This document shows, piece after piece, positions 54,520 to 64,000 of a stretch of DNA of 64,000 nucleotides. The notes below the pieces were generated by a model. That model saw nothing but the letters and a program-made list of their open reading frames with translations. It searched no databases and was not told the origin of the DNA. Each line of letters starts with the position of its first letter. The first letter of the stretch is position 1. A program made the translations under genes and the position numbers. Source of the DNA: Micrococcales bacterium 31B (GTDB lineage Bacteria; Actinomycetota; Actinomycetes; Actinomycetales; Dermabacteraceae); contig JAFFTF010000004.1 of assembly GCA_022803075.1 (NCBI GenBank), positions 301,526 to 365,525 on the forward strand, written 5' to 3'.

Positions 54520-54602
54520 AGAGAGAGTATCAGAGTGTCGGAAGAGTGGGGGAGGGAATTCAAAAAATCGTGCCTTTGCCCACCCAAGCCGGCCACGCGA
54601 AA

Positions 54603-54636
54603 ACGCCGGGTGCACGAAAACTCGTGCACCCGGCGT
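54603..54636 (-). terminator. Terminator after purU
   Basis: A perfect 15-bp stem ACGCCGGGTGCACGA / TCGTGCACCCGGCGT with AAAC loop, 17 bp past the purU stop, with GTCCGG at the base. It closes the sarcosine operon. Confidence 0.9.
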
Positions 54637-54653
54637 CCGGCCTGAAACCCTCG

Positions 54654-55544
54654 TTACCGCAACACGACGGTGCGGTTGCCCAGGAGGATCACGCGACCCT
54701 CGCAGTGCCAGCGCACCGCGTTACTGAGGGCCTTGCACTCTGTATCGCGGCCCGCGGCCACCAGCTCGGTGGGGCCGAAGGTGTGGTCGACGTCCTGTAC
54801 CTGCTGCGCGATGATCGGGCCCTCATCGAGCTCGGCATTCACGTAGTGCGCCGTGGCGCCCACCGTCTTCACGCCGCGAGCGTACGCCTGGTGGTACGGC
54901 TTGGCGCCCTTGAAACTCGGCAGAAACGAGTGGTGAATGTTGATGACCTGGCCGTCGAGGCGCGTCGCCAGTTTGTCGCTCAGCACCTGCATGTACCGCG
55001 CGAGCACCACCAGTTCAACGTCGAGCTCGTCGATGAGGTCGAGCAGCCGCTGCTCGGCCTCGGGCTTCGTATCGGCCGTGACGGGCACGTGGTAGAACGG
55101 AATCTCGTACCATTCCACGAGCCCCTGAAAGTCGGGGTGGTTCGAGACCACGCCGACGATCTCGATCGGCAGGTCGCCCGAGCGCGTGCGAAACAGCAGG
55201 TCGTTCAGGCAGTGCCCGAACTTCGACACCATGATCAACACGCGGCGCTTCTCGCCGTGGGGCCGCAGGCTCCACCGCATCGAAAACTGCTCGGCCACGG
55301 GGGCCAGCGATTCACGCAGGGCGTCGAGGGTTGATTCGGCGCCCTCGGCAGCAAAATGCAGGCGCATGAAGAAGTGGTTCTCGGCGCGCGAGCCGAACTG
55401 CTTGAGGTCAACAATGTTGCACCCGTGTTCGAACAGCACCTCAGAGATGCCATGCACGATGCCGGGCGATTCGGCGCAGTCGAGGGTCAGCACGAACTCG
55501 GGCGACTGCGTCGTCGCCGAGCCCGCGGGGGTAACTGTGGTCAT
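54654..55544 (-). CDS. purU: Formyltetrahydrofolate deformylase
   Basis: 296 residues: an N-terminal ACT domain (FVLTLDCAESPGIVHGISEVLFEHGCNIVDLKQF) and a formyltransferase-fold hydrolase domain (LIMVSKFGHCLNDLLFR, GVVSNHPDFQGLVEWY, VINIHHSFLPSFKGAKPYHQAYARGVKTVGATAHYV). The HH-containing NIHHSFLPS segment holds active-site residues. It releases formate from 10-formyl-THF to rebalance folate carriers loaded by sarcosine oxidase. The last gene of the operon; its ATG overlaps the soxG stop. Confidence 0.95.
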   Translation of the reverse strand: MTTVTPAGSATTQSPEFVLTLDCAESPGIVHGISEVLFEHGCNIVDLKQFGSRAENHFFMRLHFAAEGAESTLDALRESLAPVAEQFSMRWSLRPHGEKRRVLIMVSKFGHCLNDLLFRTRSGDLPIEIVGVVSNHPDFQGLVEWYEIPFYHVPVTADTKPEAEQRLLDLIDELDVELVVLARYMQVLSDKLATRLDGQVINIHHSFLPSFKGAKPYHQAYARGVKTVGATAHYVNAELDEGPIIAQQVQDVDHTFGPTELVAAGRDTECKALSNAVRWHCEGRVILLGNRTVVLR

Positions 55545-56314
55545 GCGGGTTCCTTGGGGGTCGTCGCGTCGCTCGACGCGTACTCGCGCATCCCGTCGAG
55601 CAGCCAGCGACCCAGAAAGTCAGCGAACGAGGCACGTGGCAGGATGCGATAACTCGACTGCTCAGTCTTCCACAGCACCACCGGGATGTGCGCAATCTCG
55701 GTCAGATACGCCGAGTTTGGCAAGAGTTTCCGCTCATGCATGTCGATTGCACAACCCTTTTCAACCACCTCGGCCGCGCGGGGCCCGTACAGTTCGAACG
55801 TCGTGCGGTTCGCCGAGAGGTCAACCACCTGGCCGCGCTCGTCGCCGAGCGCCGCCACGAGGCGAGCCAGCAGGTCGCCGCCGAGCGTCGCGTGGTCGGC
55901 CTCGGGCGCCACCACGAGAAACTCGGTCGGGCCCAGCCACAGCGTCGCCACCTGGCCGGACGCCCCCGTGCCCGGGTCGCCAGCACCGCCCGCGCCAGCA
56001 CCGCCCGCGCCAGCACCGCCCGCGCCAGCACCTCCCGCGCGGCCCGTCACTTCGCCGACGCCGTGCGGCAGGCCGCCCAGCACGCCCGCGATGCGCCCAC
56101 CGGCCGCCGACTCGCGCTCGACGCGCACGCCGATCATCGTCTGGAACTCCACCTCGCGCAGCGTCACGACACCCTCGCGGCTGCCCGCCGCGAACGACTC
56201 GGCCAAGTGTGCCGCGGGGGAGCGGCGCGCGGCGCGAATAGCCGTGAACCGGGCGTCCTCGGTGCCGGCGCCACCGACCTGGGGGGTGGATTCAGAAATC
56301 AAGGTCTCAGCCAT
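55541..56314 (-). CDS. soxG: Sarcosine oxidase gamma subunit
   Basis: 257 residues, structural subunit of heterotetrameric sarcosine oxidase, folded like part of the T-protein (GcvT). [45 protein letters not shown] and [25 protein letters not shown] match SoxG. A Gly/Ala/Asp-rich insert near residues 90-115 is made of a 15-bp tandem repeat and is unusual for the family. It overlaps soxA by eight bases and purU by four. Confidence 0.92.
   Translation of the reverse strand: MAETLISESTPQVGGAGTEDARFTAIRAARRSPAAHLAESFAAGSREGVVTLREVEFQTMIGVRVERESAAGGRIAGVLGGLPHGVGEVTGRAGGAGAGGAGAGGAGAGGAGDPGTGASGQVATLWLGPTEFLVVAPEADHATLGGDLLARLVAALGDERGQVVDLSANRTTFELYGPRAAEVVEKGCAIDMHERKLLPNSAYLTEIAHIPVVLWKTEQSSYRILPRASFADFLGRWLLDGMREYASSDATTPKEPA
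55981..56040 (-). repeat. 15-bp tandem repeat in soxG
   Basis: Four units CAGCACCGCCCGCGC on the plus strand (the last with one change), coding for a repeated GGAGA-like pentapeptide on the minus strand. Confidence 0.9.
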
Positions 56315-59246
56315 CTTTGCGGTTTCCTTCGGGGTCGTACAGCACGGTTTCGCCGACGGTCACGTCGACCAGTTGATCGCCCACCACCGCGACGAGAGGC
56401 TCGCCAATACGGTTGCGGCCATTCTTGATGAGGGCCAGCCCAAACGAGCGACCCAGCGCGGCACTGTGATAACTGGAAGTCACGAACCCCTGCATGGGTA
56501 CGGGAATCTCAGCCACCGAGGCGTCCTGCTCAATCAGTTGCGTGCCCTCGGGCAGGCGCACCGAACCGTCCACCGGCAGCACGCTCACGAGGTGCTTACG
56601 GTCAGGGCGGCTCGTGTCGACCCGCGAGAACGAGCGCTTACCCACGAAGTCCTTCGCCTTCGAGACGACCCACTCCATGCCGGCGTCCTGCGGGGTCACC
56701 GTGCCGTCGGTGTCTTGACCGACGATCGGGTAGCCCTTCTCGGCGCGCAACACGTGCATCGTTTCGGTGCCATACGGCGTGATTGCGAAGTCCGCGCCCG
56801 CCGCAGTAATCGCCTCCCACGTGCTGAGGCCAAACCACGCGGCCACGTTTACCTCGTAGGCGAGCTCGCCCGAGAACGAGATGCGGCAGATGCGAGCGGG
56901 CACCCCCGTCGAGAGCGTGGTCTCCTTGAACGTCATGAACGGGAACGCCTCGGCGCTCAGGCCCTCGCCCGCGGCCAGCTCGGGCGCGATGCGTGCGATC
57001 ACCTCGCGCGACTTCGGCCCCACCACCGCGATCGTCGACCACTGCTCGGTCACCGACGTGCACTCCACGTCGAGATCGGGCCACTCGGTTTGCAGCCACT
57101 CCTCCAACCAGTCGAGCACCTTCGCGGCGCCGCCCGTCGTGGTGGTCATAAAGAACGTGTTCTCGTCCACGCGCAGCGTCACGCCGTCGTCGAAGATCAT
57201 GCCGTCGGCGCCGCACATCACGCCGTAGCGGGCCGAACCCGGGGCCAGCTTCTTGAACGCGTTCGTGTAGATGCGGTTCAAGAACTCGCCCGCGTCCTTG
57301 CCGCGAATCTCGATCTTGCCGAGCGTCGTCGCGTCCATGTAGCCCACCGATTCGCGCACGGCGGCGCACTCGCGCAGCACCGCAGCGTCGATGTCTTCGC
57401 CCGCCTGCGGGTAGTACCAGGGCCGCTTCCACTGCCCGACGTCTTCGAACAACGCGCCACGCTCCACGTGCCACGGGTGAATCGACGTGACGCGCGCGGG
57501 GTCGAACAGCTGGCCGCGCTGGCGGCCCGCGAGCGCCGCGAACGCGACGGGCGCGTACGGGGCACGAAACGTGGTCGTGCCGATCGCACCAATCGACGCG
57601 TCGGCGCCGTCCTTCAGCGCCGCCTTGATCACGCCAATCGTCGTCACGCCCGAGGTCTTACCCTGGTCGTTCGCCGTGCTGATCGACGTGTAGCGCTTGA
57701 CGTGCTCGACCGAGCGCAGTCCCGCGCCGGTCGCTCGCAGCACGTCGGCCACCGACTGGTCGCGCTGAAAGTCGACGAAGTGCTCGCGCCATTCGGCGGG
57801 TTCGCCCGTGGGGCTCGGCACGAGCCACACCTGGCGGGTGACGGGCTTTGCGCCCGAGGCGGGGGCGGACTCGGCGGGGGCGGTGACGGAGAATCCGGCC
57901 GCCTGCGCGGCGCGGGCCCCGGCCACGCTGCCCTCGGTCACGCACGAGGCCAGGGGGTAGGTGCCGCGTCCGGCCCCCACCACCTGCTGGCCCGGAACCA
58001 CGGTGGACGGCACGAAGGCCGCCAGTGCGTCGTCCCACGCGAGCTTGCCCTGACGCTGGCTGTGCAGGTGCACCACGGGGCTGAAGCCGCCCGACACGGC
58101 GAGCAGGTCGCAGCTTAGCACCTCGGGCTCGCCCGTGAGCTGATCGGCAGCGTCGAGGCCGTAGACCGCGACGCTCGCGACGCGGCCCTCGGCATCGGCG
58201 GTCGTGTCGGCCACCACGCTGCCCGAGATGACGCGGACGCCCGCGGCCACCGCTGCCTGCGCCGCCTCCGAGAGCTCGGGGCGCGCATCGACCACTGCGG
58301 GCACGCTGACTCCCGCCGCGAGCAGGTCGGTGACCAGGTCATACACCGCATCGTTTGTGGTGGCGACCACGATGGTGCGACCCGCCGCGACGGCGAAGCG
58401 ATTCAGGTACGTGCGCACGGCGCCCGCGAGCATGATGCCGGGCCGGTCGTTGTTCGCGAACACGAGGGGGCGCTCGTGCGCGCCCGTCGCGAGAATGACC
58501 TGCTGCGCCCGCACGTGCCAGACGCGCTGGCGCGACACGTTCGCGGGCGCGGTATCGAGGTGATCGGTGCGGTTTTCGAGCGCCACGATGTAGTTCGAGT
58601 CGTACGCGCCGAACGCCGTGGTGCGGGTGAGGATCCGCGCCTCGGGGGCGGCGGCAATCTCGGCGGACGCCGCGGCCACCCAGTCGAGCACGTCCGTGCC
58701 GTCGATTTGGGGCGGGGTCACGGTCGATGCCGAGAGGGCCTGGCCGCCGAGTTCGCGCTGATCGTCGAGGAGCATGACGCGCGCACCGGAGGCCGCCGCG
58801 GCCCGGGCCGACGCGAGACCCGCGACGCCACCGCCCACCACGAGTACATCGGTGTGTACGAACTTCTTGTCGTATTCGGCGGTGTCGTCGGCCGGGTCGA
58901 GCTGGCCGAGGCCGCTCAGCAGGTTCACGCCGAGGCCGTTGACGAGCTCTACGGTGGTGGCGGGCAGCATCGATTCGGCGACGCCGCCGCAGGGGCGCGC
59001 CGCCACCTTGACGAGGGCGTTGGGCTCTTCGACTCCCGCGGCGATGATGCCACGCGGGCGATCGAGGTACATCGAATCGCCGACGCGCACGCGACCGTTC
59101 GCAAGCAGGGCGCTCGCGACCGTGTCACCGCGGTAGCCGGTGAAGGTCTCGCCGTCCACCGTGAACGTGAGGGGCTGGCCGCGGTCGATGCGGCCGGGGA
59201 CGGTTGCTGCCGCGATGCGCGCGGGTTGCTGGGGGGTGGCGCTCAC
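56307..59246 (-). CDS. soxA: Sarcosine oxidase alpha subunit
   Basis: 979 residues, the large subunit that binds NAD+ and folate. Domains in order: an N-terminal ferredoxin-like region ([26 protein letters not shown]), a nucleotide-binding motif [18 protein letters not shown] near residue 135, a second pyridine-nucleotide region ([15 protein letters not shown]), and a C-terminal GcvT-like aminomethyltransferase part (KRSFSRVD...). It oxidises sarcosine together with SoxB and transfers the methyl carbon to THF. GTG 59246 forms a 4-base overlap with the soxD stop. A Cys-less TGE region is normal for the family. Confidence 0.95.
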   Translation of the reverse strand: MSATPQQPARIAAATVPGRIDRGQPLTFTVDGETFTGYRGDTVASALLANGRVRVGDSMYLDRPRGIIAAGVEEPNALVKVAARPCGGVAESMLPATTVELVNGLGVNLLSGLGQLDPADDTAEYDKKFVHTDVLVVGGGVAGLASARAAAASGARVMLLDDQRELGGQALSASTVTPPQIDGTDVLDWVAAASAEIAAAPEARILTRTTAFGAYDSNYIVALENRTDHLDTAPANVSRQRVWHVRAQQVILATGAHERPLVFANNDRPGIMLAGAVRTYLNRFAVAAGRTIVVATTNDAVYDLVTDLLAAGVSVPAVVDARPELSEAAQAAVAAGVRVISGSVVADTTADAEGRVASVAVYGLDAADQLTGEPEVLSCDLLAVSGGFSPVVHLHSQRQGKLAWDDALAAFVPSTVVPGQQVVGAGRGTYPLASCVTEGSVAGARAAQAAGFSVTAPAESAPASGAKPVTRQVWLVPSPTGEPAEWREHFVDFQRDQSVADVLRATGAGLRSVEHVKRYTSISTANDQGKTSGVTTIGVIKAALKDGADASIGAIGTTTFRAPYAPVAFAALAGRQRGQLFDPARVTSIHPWHVERGALFEDVGQWKRPWYYPQAGEDIDAAVLRECAAVRESVGYMDATTLGKIEIRGKDAGEFLNRIYTNAFKKLAPGSARYGVMCGADGMIFDDGVTLRVDENTFFMTTTTGGAAKVLDWLEEWLQTEWPDLDVECTSVTEQWSTIAVVGPKSREVIARIAPELAAGEGLSAEAFPFMTFKETTLSTGVPARICRISFSGELAYEVNVAAWFGLSTWEAITAAGADFAITPYGTETMHVLRAEKGYPIVGQDTDGTVTPQDAGMEWVVSKAKDFVGKRSFSRVDTSRPDRKHLVSVLPVDGSVRLPEGTQLIEQDASVAEIPVPMQGFVTSSYHSAALGRSFGLALIKNGRNRIGEPLVAVVGDQLVDVTVGETVLYDPEGNRKDG

Positions 59247-59521
59247 TGTTCGGCTCCCTTCGAGGTGGGCTGGGGTGCGACGGGCTGCATCGCGTAGGTG
59301 ACGGTATCGCGCTGCAGGTTGAACCAGCGACGGCAGCCGGTGCTGTGCACCCAGCGTTCCGTGAACTGACCCTTGGGGTTGGCGCGGTAGAAGAGGTATT
59401 CGGCCCATTCGCGATCGTCGAGATCGGCGGGGGTCTCGGGGTAGGCGACGTAGGCCTCGCCACCGTAGTGGAACTCGGTTTCGTCGCGGGGCCCGCAGTT
59501 CGGGCAGGGGATCAGCAGCAT
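59243..59521 (-). CDS. soxD: Sarcosine oxidase delta subunit
   Basis: 92 residues. The zinc-binding CPNCG (Cys6, Cys9) starts the chain, and further ligands probably lie in [36 protein letters not shown] and [15 protein letters not shown] are typical of SoxD. ATG 59521 follows AAGGAG; seven extra codons upstream are not needed. Lies between soxB and soxA, as usual. Confidence 0.95.
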   Translation of the reverse strand: MLLIPCPNCGPRDETEFHYGGEAYVAYPETPADLDDREWAEYLFYRANPKGQFTERWVHSTGCRRWFNLQRDTVTYAMQPVAPQPTSKGAEQ

Positions 59522-59531
59522 GGCGGGCTCC

Positions 59532-60752
59532 TTAGTGGGCAACGGCGGCGGCGCCGTGCTCGTCGATCAGGGCACCGGTCTCGAAGCGTTCGAGCGCAAA
59601 CGGCCGGTTGAGGTCGTGGGGGGTGTTGGTGGCGATCGTGTGCGCGAACGTGAGTCCCGCTGCGGGCGTGCCCTTGAAGCCGCCCGTGCCCCAACCGCAG
59701 TTGACGTACATGTTCTCGACCGGGGTGAGCCCCACGATGGGGGAGGCATCGAGGGTCGTATCGACGATGCCGCCCCACGTGCGCAGCACGTGCGCGCGGG
59801 CGAAGATCGGGAACAGTTCGACCGCGGCGGCCATCTGCTCTTCGATGACGTGGAACGAGCCGCGCTGGCCGTACCCGTTATACGAGTCGATGCCGGCGCC
59901 CATCACGAGCTCGCCCTTGTGTGCCTGCGACACGTAGACGTGCACGTGGTTCGACATCACGACCGTGGGGTGTACGGGCTCGTGCAGTTCGCTGACGAGC
60001 GCCTGCAGGGGGTGCGATTGGATCGGCAGCCGAAACCCGGCCAGTTCAGCGAGGACGCTCGAGTGGCCCGCGGCGCACAGGCCCACCTTTTCGGTGTTGA
60101 TGCGGCCGCGCGTCGTCTCGACGCCAACCACCCGGTTGCCGTCTTTGACGAACCCGGTGACCTCGCAGTTTTGAATGAAGTCAACGCCCATCTCGTCGCA
60201 CTTGCGCGCGAACGCCCAGGCCACGTGATCGTGCTTGGCGATGCCCGCGCGGGGCTGATACGTGGCGCCCATGACGGGGTAGCGAATGTTGTCGCCCGTG
60301 TTGACGATGGGGCAGACCTCTTTGACCTGCTCCGGCGTCAGCCACTCGGCGTCGACCCCGTTGAGTCGGTTGGCGCCCACGCGGCGCATCGATTCGCGCA
60401 CGTCGCCGAGCGTGTGGGCGAGGTTCAACACGCCGCGCTGGCTGAACAAGAAGTCGTATTCGAGCTCTTCGGGCAGAATCTCCCACAGTTTCAGGGCCTG
60501 CTCGTAGATGGCGGCGCTCTCGTCCCACAGGTAGTTCGAGCGAATGATGGTCGTGTTGCGGGCCATGTTGCCGCCGGCGAGCCAGCCCTTTTCGAGCACG
60601 GCGATGTTGGTCATGCCGTGGTTGCGGGCGAGGTAGTAGGCGGTCGCGATGCCGTGGCCGCCGCCGCCGACGATCACGGCGTCGTAAGACTTCTTGGGCT
60701 CGGAGTTGCGCCACAGAAAGTCGGGGTGCTCGGGCAGGTGTGGTGCGCTCAC
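59532..60752 (-). CDS. soxB: Sarcosine oxidase beta subunit
   Basis: 406 residues, the FAD/FMN subunit carrying out sarcosine oxidation. The dinucleotide motif [24 protein letters not shown] is at residues 23-46, and [19 protein letters not shown] matches the FMN-attachment His/Arg region of SoxB-type proteins. The C-terminal [26 protein letters not shown] is the family end motif. GTG 60752 overlaps the glyA stop by four bases. Confidence 0.95.
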   Translation of the reverse strand: MSAPHLPEHPDFLWRNSEPKKSYDAVIVGGGGHGIATAYYLARNHGMTNIAVLEKGWLAGGNMARNTTIIRSNYLWDESAAIYEQALKLWEILPEELEYDFLFSQRGVLNLAHTLGDVRESMRRVGANRLNGVDAEWLTPEQVKEVCPIVNTGDNIRYPVMGATYQPRAGIAKHDHVAWAFARKCDEMGVDFIQNCEVTGFVKDGNRVVGVETTRGRINTEKVGLCAAGHSSVLAELAGFRLPIQSHPLQALVSELHEPVHPTVVMSNHVHVYVSQAHKGELVMGAGIDSYNGYGQRGSFHVIEEQMAAAVELFPIFARAHVLRTWGGIVDTTLDASPIVGLTPVENMYVNCGWGTGGFKGTPAAGLTFAHTIATNTPHDLNRPFALERFETGALIDEHGAAAVAH

Positions 60753-62182
60753 AGGGTGGCTCCCATCAGGTCAGGGGTGGTTTCGGGGGTTTCCGTAGCG
60801 TCAGGGCCGGACGCCGCGGTGGTGGCGCTGGTACCGGTGGTGGCGCTGGTGCCGGGGGCCGGGGCGTCCGAGAGGGCTGGGTAGAGCGGGAACCGCTCGG
60901 CGAGGGCGCCCACGCGTGCCTTGAGGTCGGCCTCGGTGGCGGCGTCGAGGCCGTTCTCGCTCGCGGCGGCGATCAGGGTGAGGGCGATGATGTCGGCGAC
61001 CTCGGTGAACTCGGCGTCGCCGAAGCCGCGCGCGGCGAGGGCGGGGGTGCCGATGCGCAGGCCCGACGAGATCATGGGCGGGCGCGGGTCGAAGGGGATG
61101 GCGTTGCGGTTGACCGTGATGCCGATGTGGTGCAGGGCGTCCTCGCCGCGCTGGCCGTCGAGTTCGCTAGAGCGCAGGTCGACGAGCACGAGGTGAACGT
61201 CGGTGCCGTTGCCGACCACTGTGATGCCCGCGTCGAAGACGTCGCGCTGCAGGAGGCGGCCCGCGAGGATTTTCGCTCCCGAGACGACGCGGCGTTGGCG
61301 TTCGGCGAAGGCGGGTTCGGCGGCCATCTTGAAGGCGACGGCCTTCGCGGCGATGACGTGTTCGAGGGGGCCGCCCTGTTGGCCGGGAAAAACGGCGCTG
61401 TTGATCCTCTTGGCGTGTTCGGCCTTCGAGAGGATCACGCCGCCGCGCGGGCCGCCGAGGGTCTTGTGAGTCGTGGTGGTGACGACGTCGGCGTAGGGCA
61501 CGGGGCTGGGGTGCAGGCCCGCGGCGACGAGGCCGGCGAAGTGGGCCATGTCGACCATGAGATAGGCGTCGATGGAGTCGGCGATGCGGCGGAACTCGGC
61601 GAAGTCGAGGTGGCGCGTGTACGCCGACCAGCCGGCGATGATGAGGCGCGGGCGGTGTTCGAGGGCGAGGCGCTCGACCTCTTCCATGTCGATGCGCAGG
61701 TCGGCTTCGCGCACGTGGTAGGCGACCACGTTGTACAGCTTGCCCGAGAAGTTGATGCGCATGCCGTGGGTGAGGTGGCCGCCGTGGGCGAGGTCGAGAC
61801 CGAGAATGGTGTCGCCGGGGTTGAGCAAGGCGAACATGGCGGCGGCGTTGGCCTGGGCGCCCGAGTGGGGCTGCACGTTGGCGGCTTCGGCGCCGAACAG
61901 GCTGGTGATGCGGTCGATCGCGAGTTGCTCGACGACGTCGACGTGCTCGCAGCCGCCGTAGTAGCGCTTGCCGGGGTAGCCCTCGGCGTACTTGTTAGTG
62001 AGCACCGAGCCCTGGGCCTGCATGACCGCGATGGGCGCGAAGTTTTCGCTCGCGATCATTTCGAGGGTGCTTTGCTGGCGTTCGAGTTCGTGGGCGATCG
62101 CGCGGGCCACTTCGGGGTCTGCGGTTTCGAGCGGCTGGTTGAGTACGGTGGCGCTGGTGGCTGCCGGGTTGGGATGGGTCAT
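60749..62182 (-). CDS. glyA: Serine hydroxymethyltransferase (sarcosine-operon copy)
   Basis: 477 residues, PLP enzyme converting glycine and 5,10-methylene-THF to serine. Signatures: [62 protein letters not shown] and the Schiff-base Lys in [15 protein letters not shown]. It carries an extra ~40-residue Thr/Ala/Pro-rich tail with an 18-bp direct repeat (60817-60852), absent from housekeeping GlyA. First gene of the glyA-sox-purU operon; it recycles products of sarcosine oxidation. ATG 62182 follows GAGGAG. Confidence 0.95.
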   Translation of the reverse strand: MTHPNPAATSATVLNQPLETADPEVARAIAHELERQQSTLEMIASENFAPIAVMQAQGSVLTNKYAEGYPGKRYYGGCEHVDVVEQLAIDRITSLFGAEAANVQPHSGAQANAAAMFALLNPGDTILGLDLAHGGHLTHGMRINFSGKLYNVVAYHVREADLRIDMEEVERLALEHRPRLIIAGWSAYTRHLDFAEFRRIADSIDAYLMVDMAHFAGLVAAGLHPSPVPYADVVTTTTHKTLGGPRGGVILSKAEHAKRINSAVFPGQQGGPLEHVIAAKAVAFKMAAEPAFAERQRRVVSGAKILAGRLLQRDVFDAGITVVGNGTDVHLVLVDLRSSELDGQRGEDALHHIGITVNRNAIPFDPRPPMISSGLRIGTPALAARGFGDAEFTEVADIIALTLIAAASENGLDAATEADLKARVGALAERFPLYPALSDAPAPGTSATTGTSATTAASGPDATETPETTPDLMGATL

Positions 62183-62225
62183 CGTTGACTCCTCGCGTAG
62201 ATTCTCAGTAGCCGATTGGTCAGCA

Positions 62226-62239
62226 ACTGATATATCAGT
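62226..62239. promoter_or_regulatory. Palindromic operator between glyA and gntR
   Basis: ACTGATATATCAGT is a perfect 14-bp palindrome in the divergent promoter. GntR/FCD regulators bind short AT-centred palindromes of this kind, so it is the probable site of the adjacent regulator. Confidence 0.75.
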
Positions 62240-62324
62240 AGTATTGTTAGCGTAAGGGCCGGCGCTCGCCGGTGTCAAACATTCCCGAAAAAATCTCGTT
62301 AACCTACGAAACACAGGTGATCAC

Positions 62325-63044
62325 GTGAGCATTCTCGACACCCTCACGGCCGACGAACTGGCGGGCAACTCGCTCGCCGAGTCGGCGTACCTCGCGCTGC
62401 GCGACCGCCTCATCATGCTCGACATCGCCCCCGGCGACCCCCTGCACGACGGGCAGATCGCCGCCGAGATGGGCGTCGGCCGCACCCCCGTGCGCGAGGC
62501 CATCAAGCGCCTCGAAGGCGACCGACTCGTGATCTCCTACCCGCGCCGCGGCACCTTCGCGGCGGGCGTAGACATCGCCCAGCTCGCCGACGTCTCCGAA
62601 ATTCGCGAACTGCTCGAACCCCTCGCCGCGCGCCGGGCGGCCCGACTCGCCAGCCCCTCCCTGCGCGCCTCGCTGCGCGAGGTGTCGGACGCCATCTCCC
62701 TCCTGGGCACCGGCGGCGGCGCGGGTGAGTCTGGCGCGGGTGAGTCTGGCGCGGGTGAGTCTGGCGCGGGGCCGAGCGAACTCATGCGCTACGACATTCA
62801 GGTACACCGACTGATCTACAAGGCCGCCGCGAACCCGCACCTCGAAGACGTGCTGATTCGCTACGACAACCTGGCGACCCGCATCTGGTGCTACCTGCTC
62901 GACAAGATGCCCTCGGTGCGCGGACACATTAGCGAGCATGTCGACCTACTCGCCGCGATCATCGACGGAGACGAAGAGCGCGCCGCCGCCCTCGCGCTGC
63001 ATCACGTGACGAGCTTCGAAGAGACCGTGCGCACGGTGCTGTAG
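62325..63044 (+). CDS. GntR/FCD regulator of the sarcosine operon
   Basis: 239 residues. N-terminal winged helix LRDRLIMLDIAPGDPLHDGQIAAEMGVGRTPVREAIKRLEGDRLVISYPRRGTFAA and C-terminal FCD domain (YDIQVHRLIYKAAANPHLEDVL, HISEHVDLLAAIIDGDEERAAALALHHV) with His/Asp ligands for a metal. An in-frame 15-bp repeat inserts GESGA-type pentapeptides near residues 133-147, in the middle of the FCD domain. GTG start at 62325. Divergent from glyA-sox-purU, so control by sarcosine, glycine or a related effector is likely. Confidence 0.9.
   Translation: MSILDTLTADELAGNSLAESAYLALRDRLIMLDIAPGDPLHDGQIAAEMGVGRTPVREAIKRLEGDRLVISYPRRGTFAAGVDIAQLADVSEIRELLEPLAARRAARLASPSLRASLREVSDAISLLGTGGGAGESGAGESGAGESGAGPSELMRYDIQVHRLIYKAAANPHLEDVLIRYDNLATRIWCYLLDKMPSVRGHISEHVDLLAAIIDGDEERAAALALHHVTSFEETVRTVL
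62721..62765 (+). repeat. 15-bp tandem repeat in gntR
   Basis: Three exact units GCGGGTGAGTCTGGC, encoding AGESG pentapeptides, followed by a partial unit GCGGGG. Confidence 0.95.
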
Positions 63045-63185
63045 GCGGTGGTGTGTCGGTGCAAACTGCGCCTATGAAATGTCCGCTTTCATTCCAGTGC
63101 TGCCCTGCCCTGGAGCGCACACGCGGGCACCCGGAGGCCTAAGCTTAATCTGCCGGGCCCGGTGCCGTGGCGTACACTTGAGGCC

Positions 63186-63413
63186 ATGGCACCGGACACT
63201 GCAAACCTGATTCGAGACGCCCTCGCGCTCGACGCTGATCAGCGCGCGGTCGTCGCGAACGCACTGCTCGAAAGCCTCCACGCTGGGGGCGAGGTCGACG
63301 CCGCATGGCGGGTCGAGGCCACTCGGCGACTGGCTGAGGTGCGCGCAGGAGCCGTCGAGTTGACGGATGCTGACGAACATTACGCCCGTCTGCGTGCCTC
63401 GCTCACTGCATGA
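63186..63413 (+). CDS. Addiction-module antitoxin (putative RelB/Unstab_antitox type)
   Basis: A 75-residue mostly helical protein: DTANLIRDALALDADQRAVVANALLESL then DAAWRVEATRRLAEVRAGAVELTDADEHYARLR, the layout of short component-type antitoxins that pair with ParE/RelE toxins. It binds and neutralises the toxin with its C-terminal half. An in-frame start at 63162 exists; ATG 63186 fits the family. Its end overlaps the toxin start (ATGA). Confidence 0.85.
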   Translation: MAPDTANLIRDALALDADQRAVVANALLESLHAGGEVDAAWRVEATRRLAEVRAGAVELTDADEHYARLRASLTA

Positions 63414-63733
63414 CCGCTGTGCAGTGGGAGCATCCTGATGCTGTAGCGGAGTTCGATGCCGCCGTGCGTTGGTACGAGGCGCAAGAGCCGGGGATCGGCA
63501 TGAGGCTCATTGATGGGGCAGAGCAAGCCCGAGGCGACATCATGCGCTGGCCACATGCAGCGCCGCCATATACGACCGCTGACGATGGAACCGTGATCCG
63601 CAGCAAGGCGGTCACTGGTTACCCGTATCGGATCGTCTACACGGTGGAGTCGGATGCGATTCTGATACTTGCTTACGCTCATGAGCGCCGCGAACCCGGC
63701 TACTGGCTCCGACGCCTGAACGACTGGCGCTAA
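63410..63733 (+). CDS. RelE/ParE-family toxin
   Basis: A 107-residue ParE/RelE-fold protein: VQWEHPDAVAEFDAAVRWYEAQEPGIGMRLIDGAEQARGDI, then strands GTVIRSKAVTGYPYRIVYTVESDAILILAYAHERREPGYW. The YPYRIVYTVES and A(Y)AHERREP blocks are standard for plasmid-stabilisation-type toxins. These inhibit gyrase or cleave mRNA; which one is not decidable here. Coupled to the antitoxin by a 4-base overlap. Confidence 0.88.
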   Translation: MTAVQWEHPDAVAEFDAAVRWYEAQEPGIGMRLIDGAEQARGDIMRWPHAAPPYTTADDGTVIRSKAVTGYPYRIVYTVESDAILILAYAHERREPGYWLRRLNDWR

Positions 63734-63830
63734 GTCTTCGCAAAGATCAATGCCGCACGCAGGTGCAAGATCACAGATGTGTACTTGGAGCATTATGCCT
63801 ACCGTCGCCTTCGCCTCGCCGAGCGAGTGC

Positions 63831-64000
63831 CTACCAAATGTCGTCGTCGCGGGTGCCGTTGCGAATGCCGCGCAGCACCCAGCGCCCCGAGCCGACGCCC
63901 ACCGCCACCCAGGCGCCGGTGACGAGTAGTTCTATGCCCAGGTGCACGAGCACCGCTGTGGCGGGGTCGCCCGCGCTCACGGCCCGCAGCGCCGAAACGG
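63831..64000 (-). CDS. C-terminal end of a membrane protein (partial)
   Basis: The frame enters from the right edge and ends with TAG at 63831. About 55 residues are visible: a hydrophobic span (VLVHLGIELLVTGAWVAVGVG) followed by a basic, acidic-ended tail RWVLRGIRNGTRDDDIW. It looks like the last helix and cytoplasmic end of a multi-span transporter or permease; the family cannot be decided. Confidence 0.55.
   Translation of the reverse strand, partial: VSALRAVSAGDPATAVLVHLGIELLVTGAWVAVGVGSGRWVLRGIRNGTRDDDIW

Noticed and set aside
55686..58118. Plus-strand open frame of ~810 codons opposite soxG/soxA
   Set aside because: Antisense frame of conserved sox genes; no ribosome site and an Arg/Ala-rich artefactual translation.
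62183..62324. Glycine riboswitch upstream of glyA
   Set aside because: The leader is too short and shows no glycine aptamer-like core; the palindrome and divergent GntR explain regulation better.

Overview
The window is a high-GC, actinobacterial-type chromosome segment. The evidence is a strong GC3 bias, a DtxR/IdeR iron box, PucR and FCD-GntR regulators, an F420-type LLM oxidoreductase, an actinobacterial ArsC-like phosphatase and tRNA genes with no encoded CCA. A Micrococcales/Microbacteriaceae-like host is a reasonable guess, but the sequence alone does not fix the genus.

Layout. 1-1335: the broken 3' end of an MFS transporter followed by about 1 kb of decayed sequence. 1336-4964: a C-S lyase, a VOC protein and an ars locus (arsC-like and arsR, divergent from an acr3 gene interrupted by a stop codon). 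5124-9507: methylcitrate cycle prpD-prpB-prpC with a convergent GntR. 9864-11889: a secreted Trp-repeat protein followed by a low-GC toxin-antitoxin cassette bounded by 17-bp direct repeats, its PIN toxin carrying a nonsense codon. 11967-19619: two paralogous convergent histidine kinase/response regulator pairs enclosing a PepSY protein, a two-gene phosphoribosyltransferase-DprA operon and an SRPBCC protein. 19770-22797: glutaryl-CoA dehydrogenase, an iron-regulated siderophore-interacting protein and a small membrane protein. 23281-26833: three tandem secreted metzincin-type metalloproteases with look-alike leader hairpins. 26939-35051: an AmiS/UreI channel, an NCS1 permease, hydantoinase/oxoprolinase subunits HyuB and HyuA and a PucR regulator. 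35532-40428: aldehyde dehydrogenase, GABA-type aminotransferase and a second PucR. 40538-47551: a small protein, an SGNH-acyltransferase, a CaiB-type CoA transferase, a ROK repressor, an ankyrin protein and an acetyl xylan esterase-like protein. 47670-50435: tRNA-Ser, an ArsB-type permease, tRNA-Arg and a Fic protein. 50501-54469: orphan genes, including a lipoprotein and a secreted cysteine-hydrolase-like gene split by a frameshift in a 7-base homopolymer. 54654-63044: glyA-soxB-soxD-soxA-soxG-purU with a divergent GntR. 63186-63733: a second toxin-antitoxin pair, then the C-terminal end of a membrane protein at the right edge.

The metabolic genes suggest a catabolic lifestyle. HyuAB with the NCS1 permease could turn N-methylhydantoin (from creatinine) into a sarcosine precursor that the sox operon would oxidise. 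The aminotransferase, aldehyde dehydrogenase, CoA transferase and GcdH together could form a 5-aminovalerate/glutarate route. PrpDBC handles propionyl-CoA. These links are inference from gene content.

The most interesting system candidate is the two-gene DprA-like/zinc-finger phosphoribosyltransferase operon lying between the duplicated two-component blocks. Also notable are single-base lesions in acr3, the PIN toxin, the cysteine-hydrolase-like gene and possibly the remnant near 883, four 15-bp coding minisatellites, and a recurring family of GC-rich hairpins associated with GGACGC/GCGTCC.
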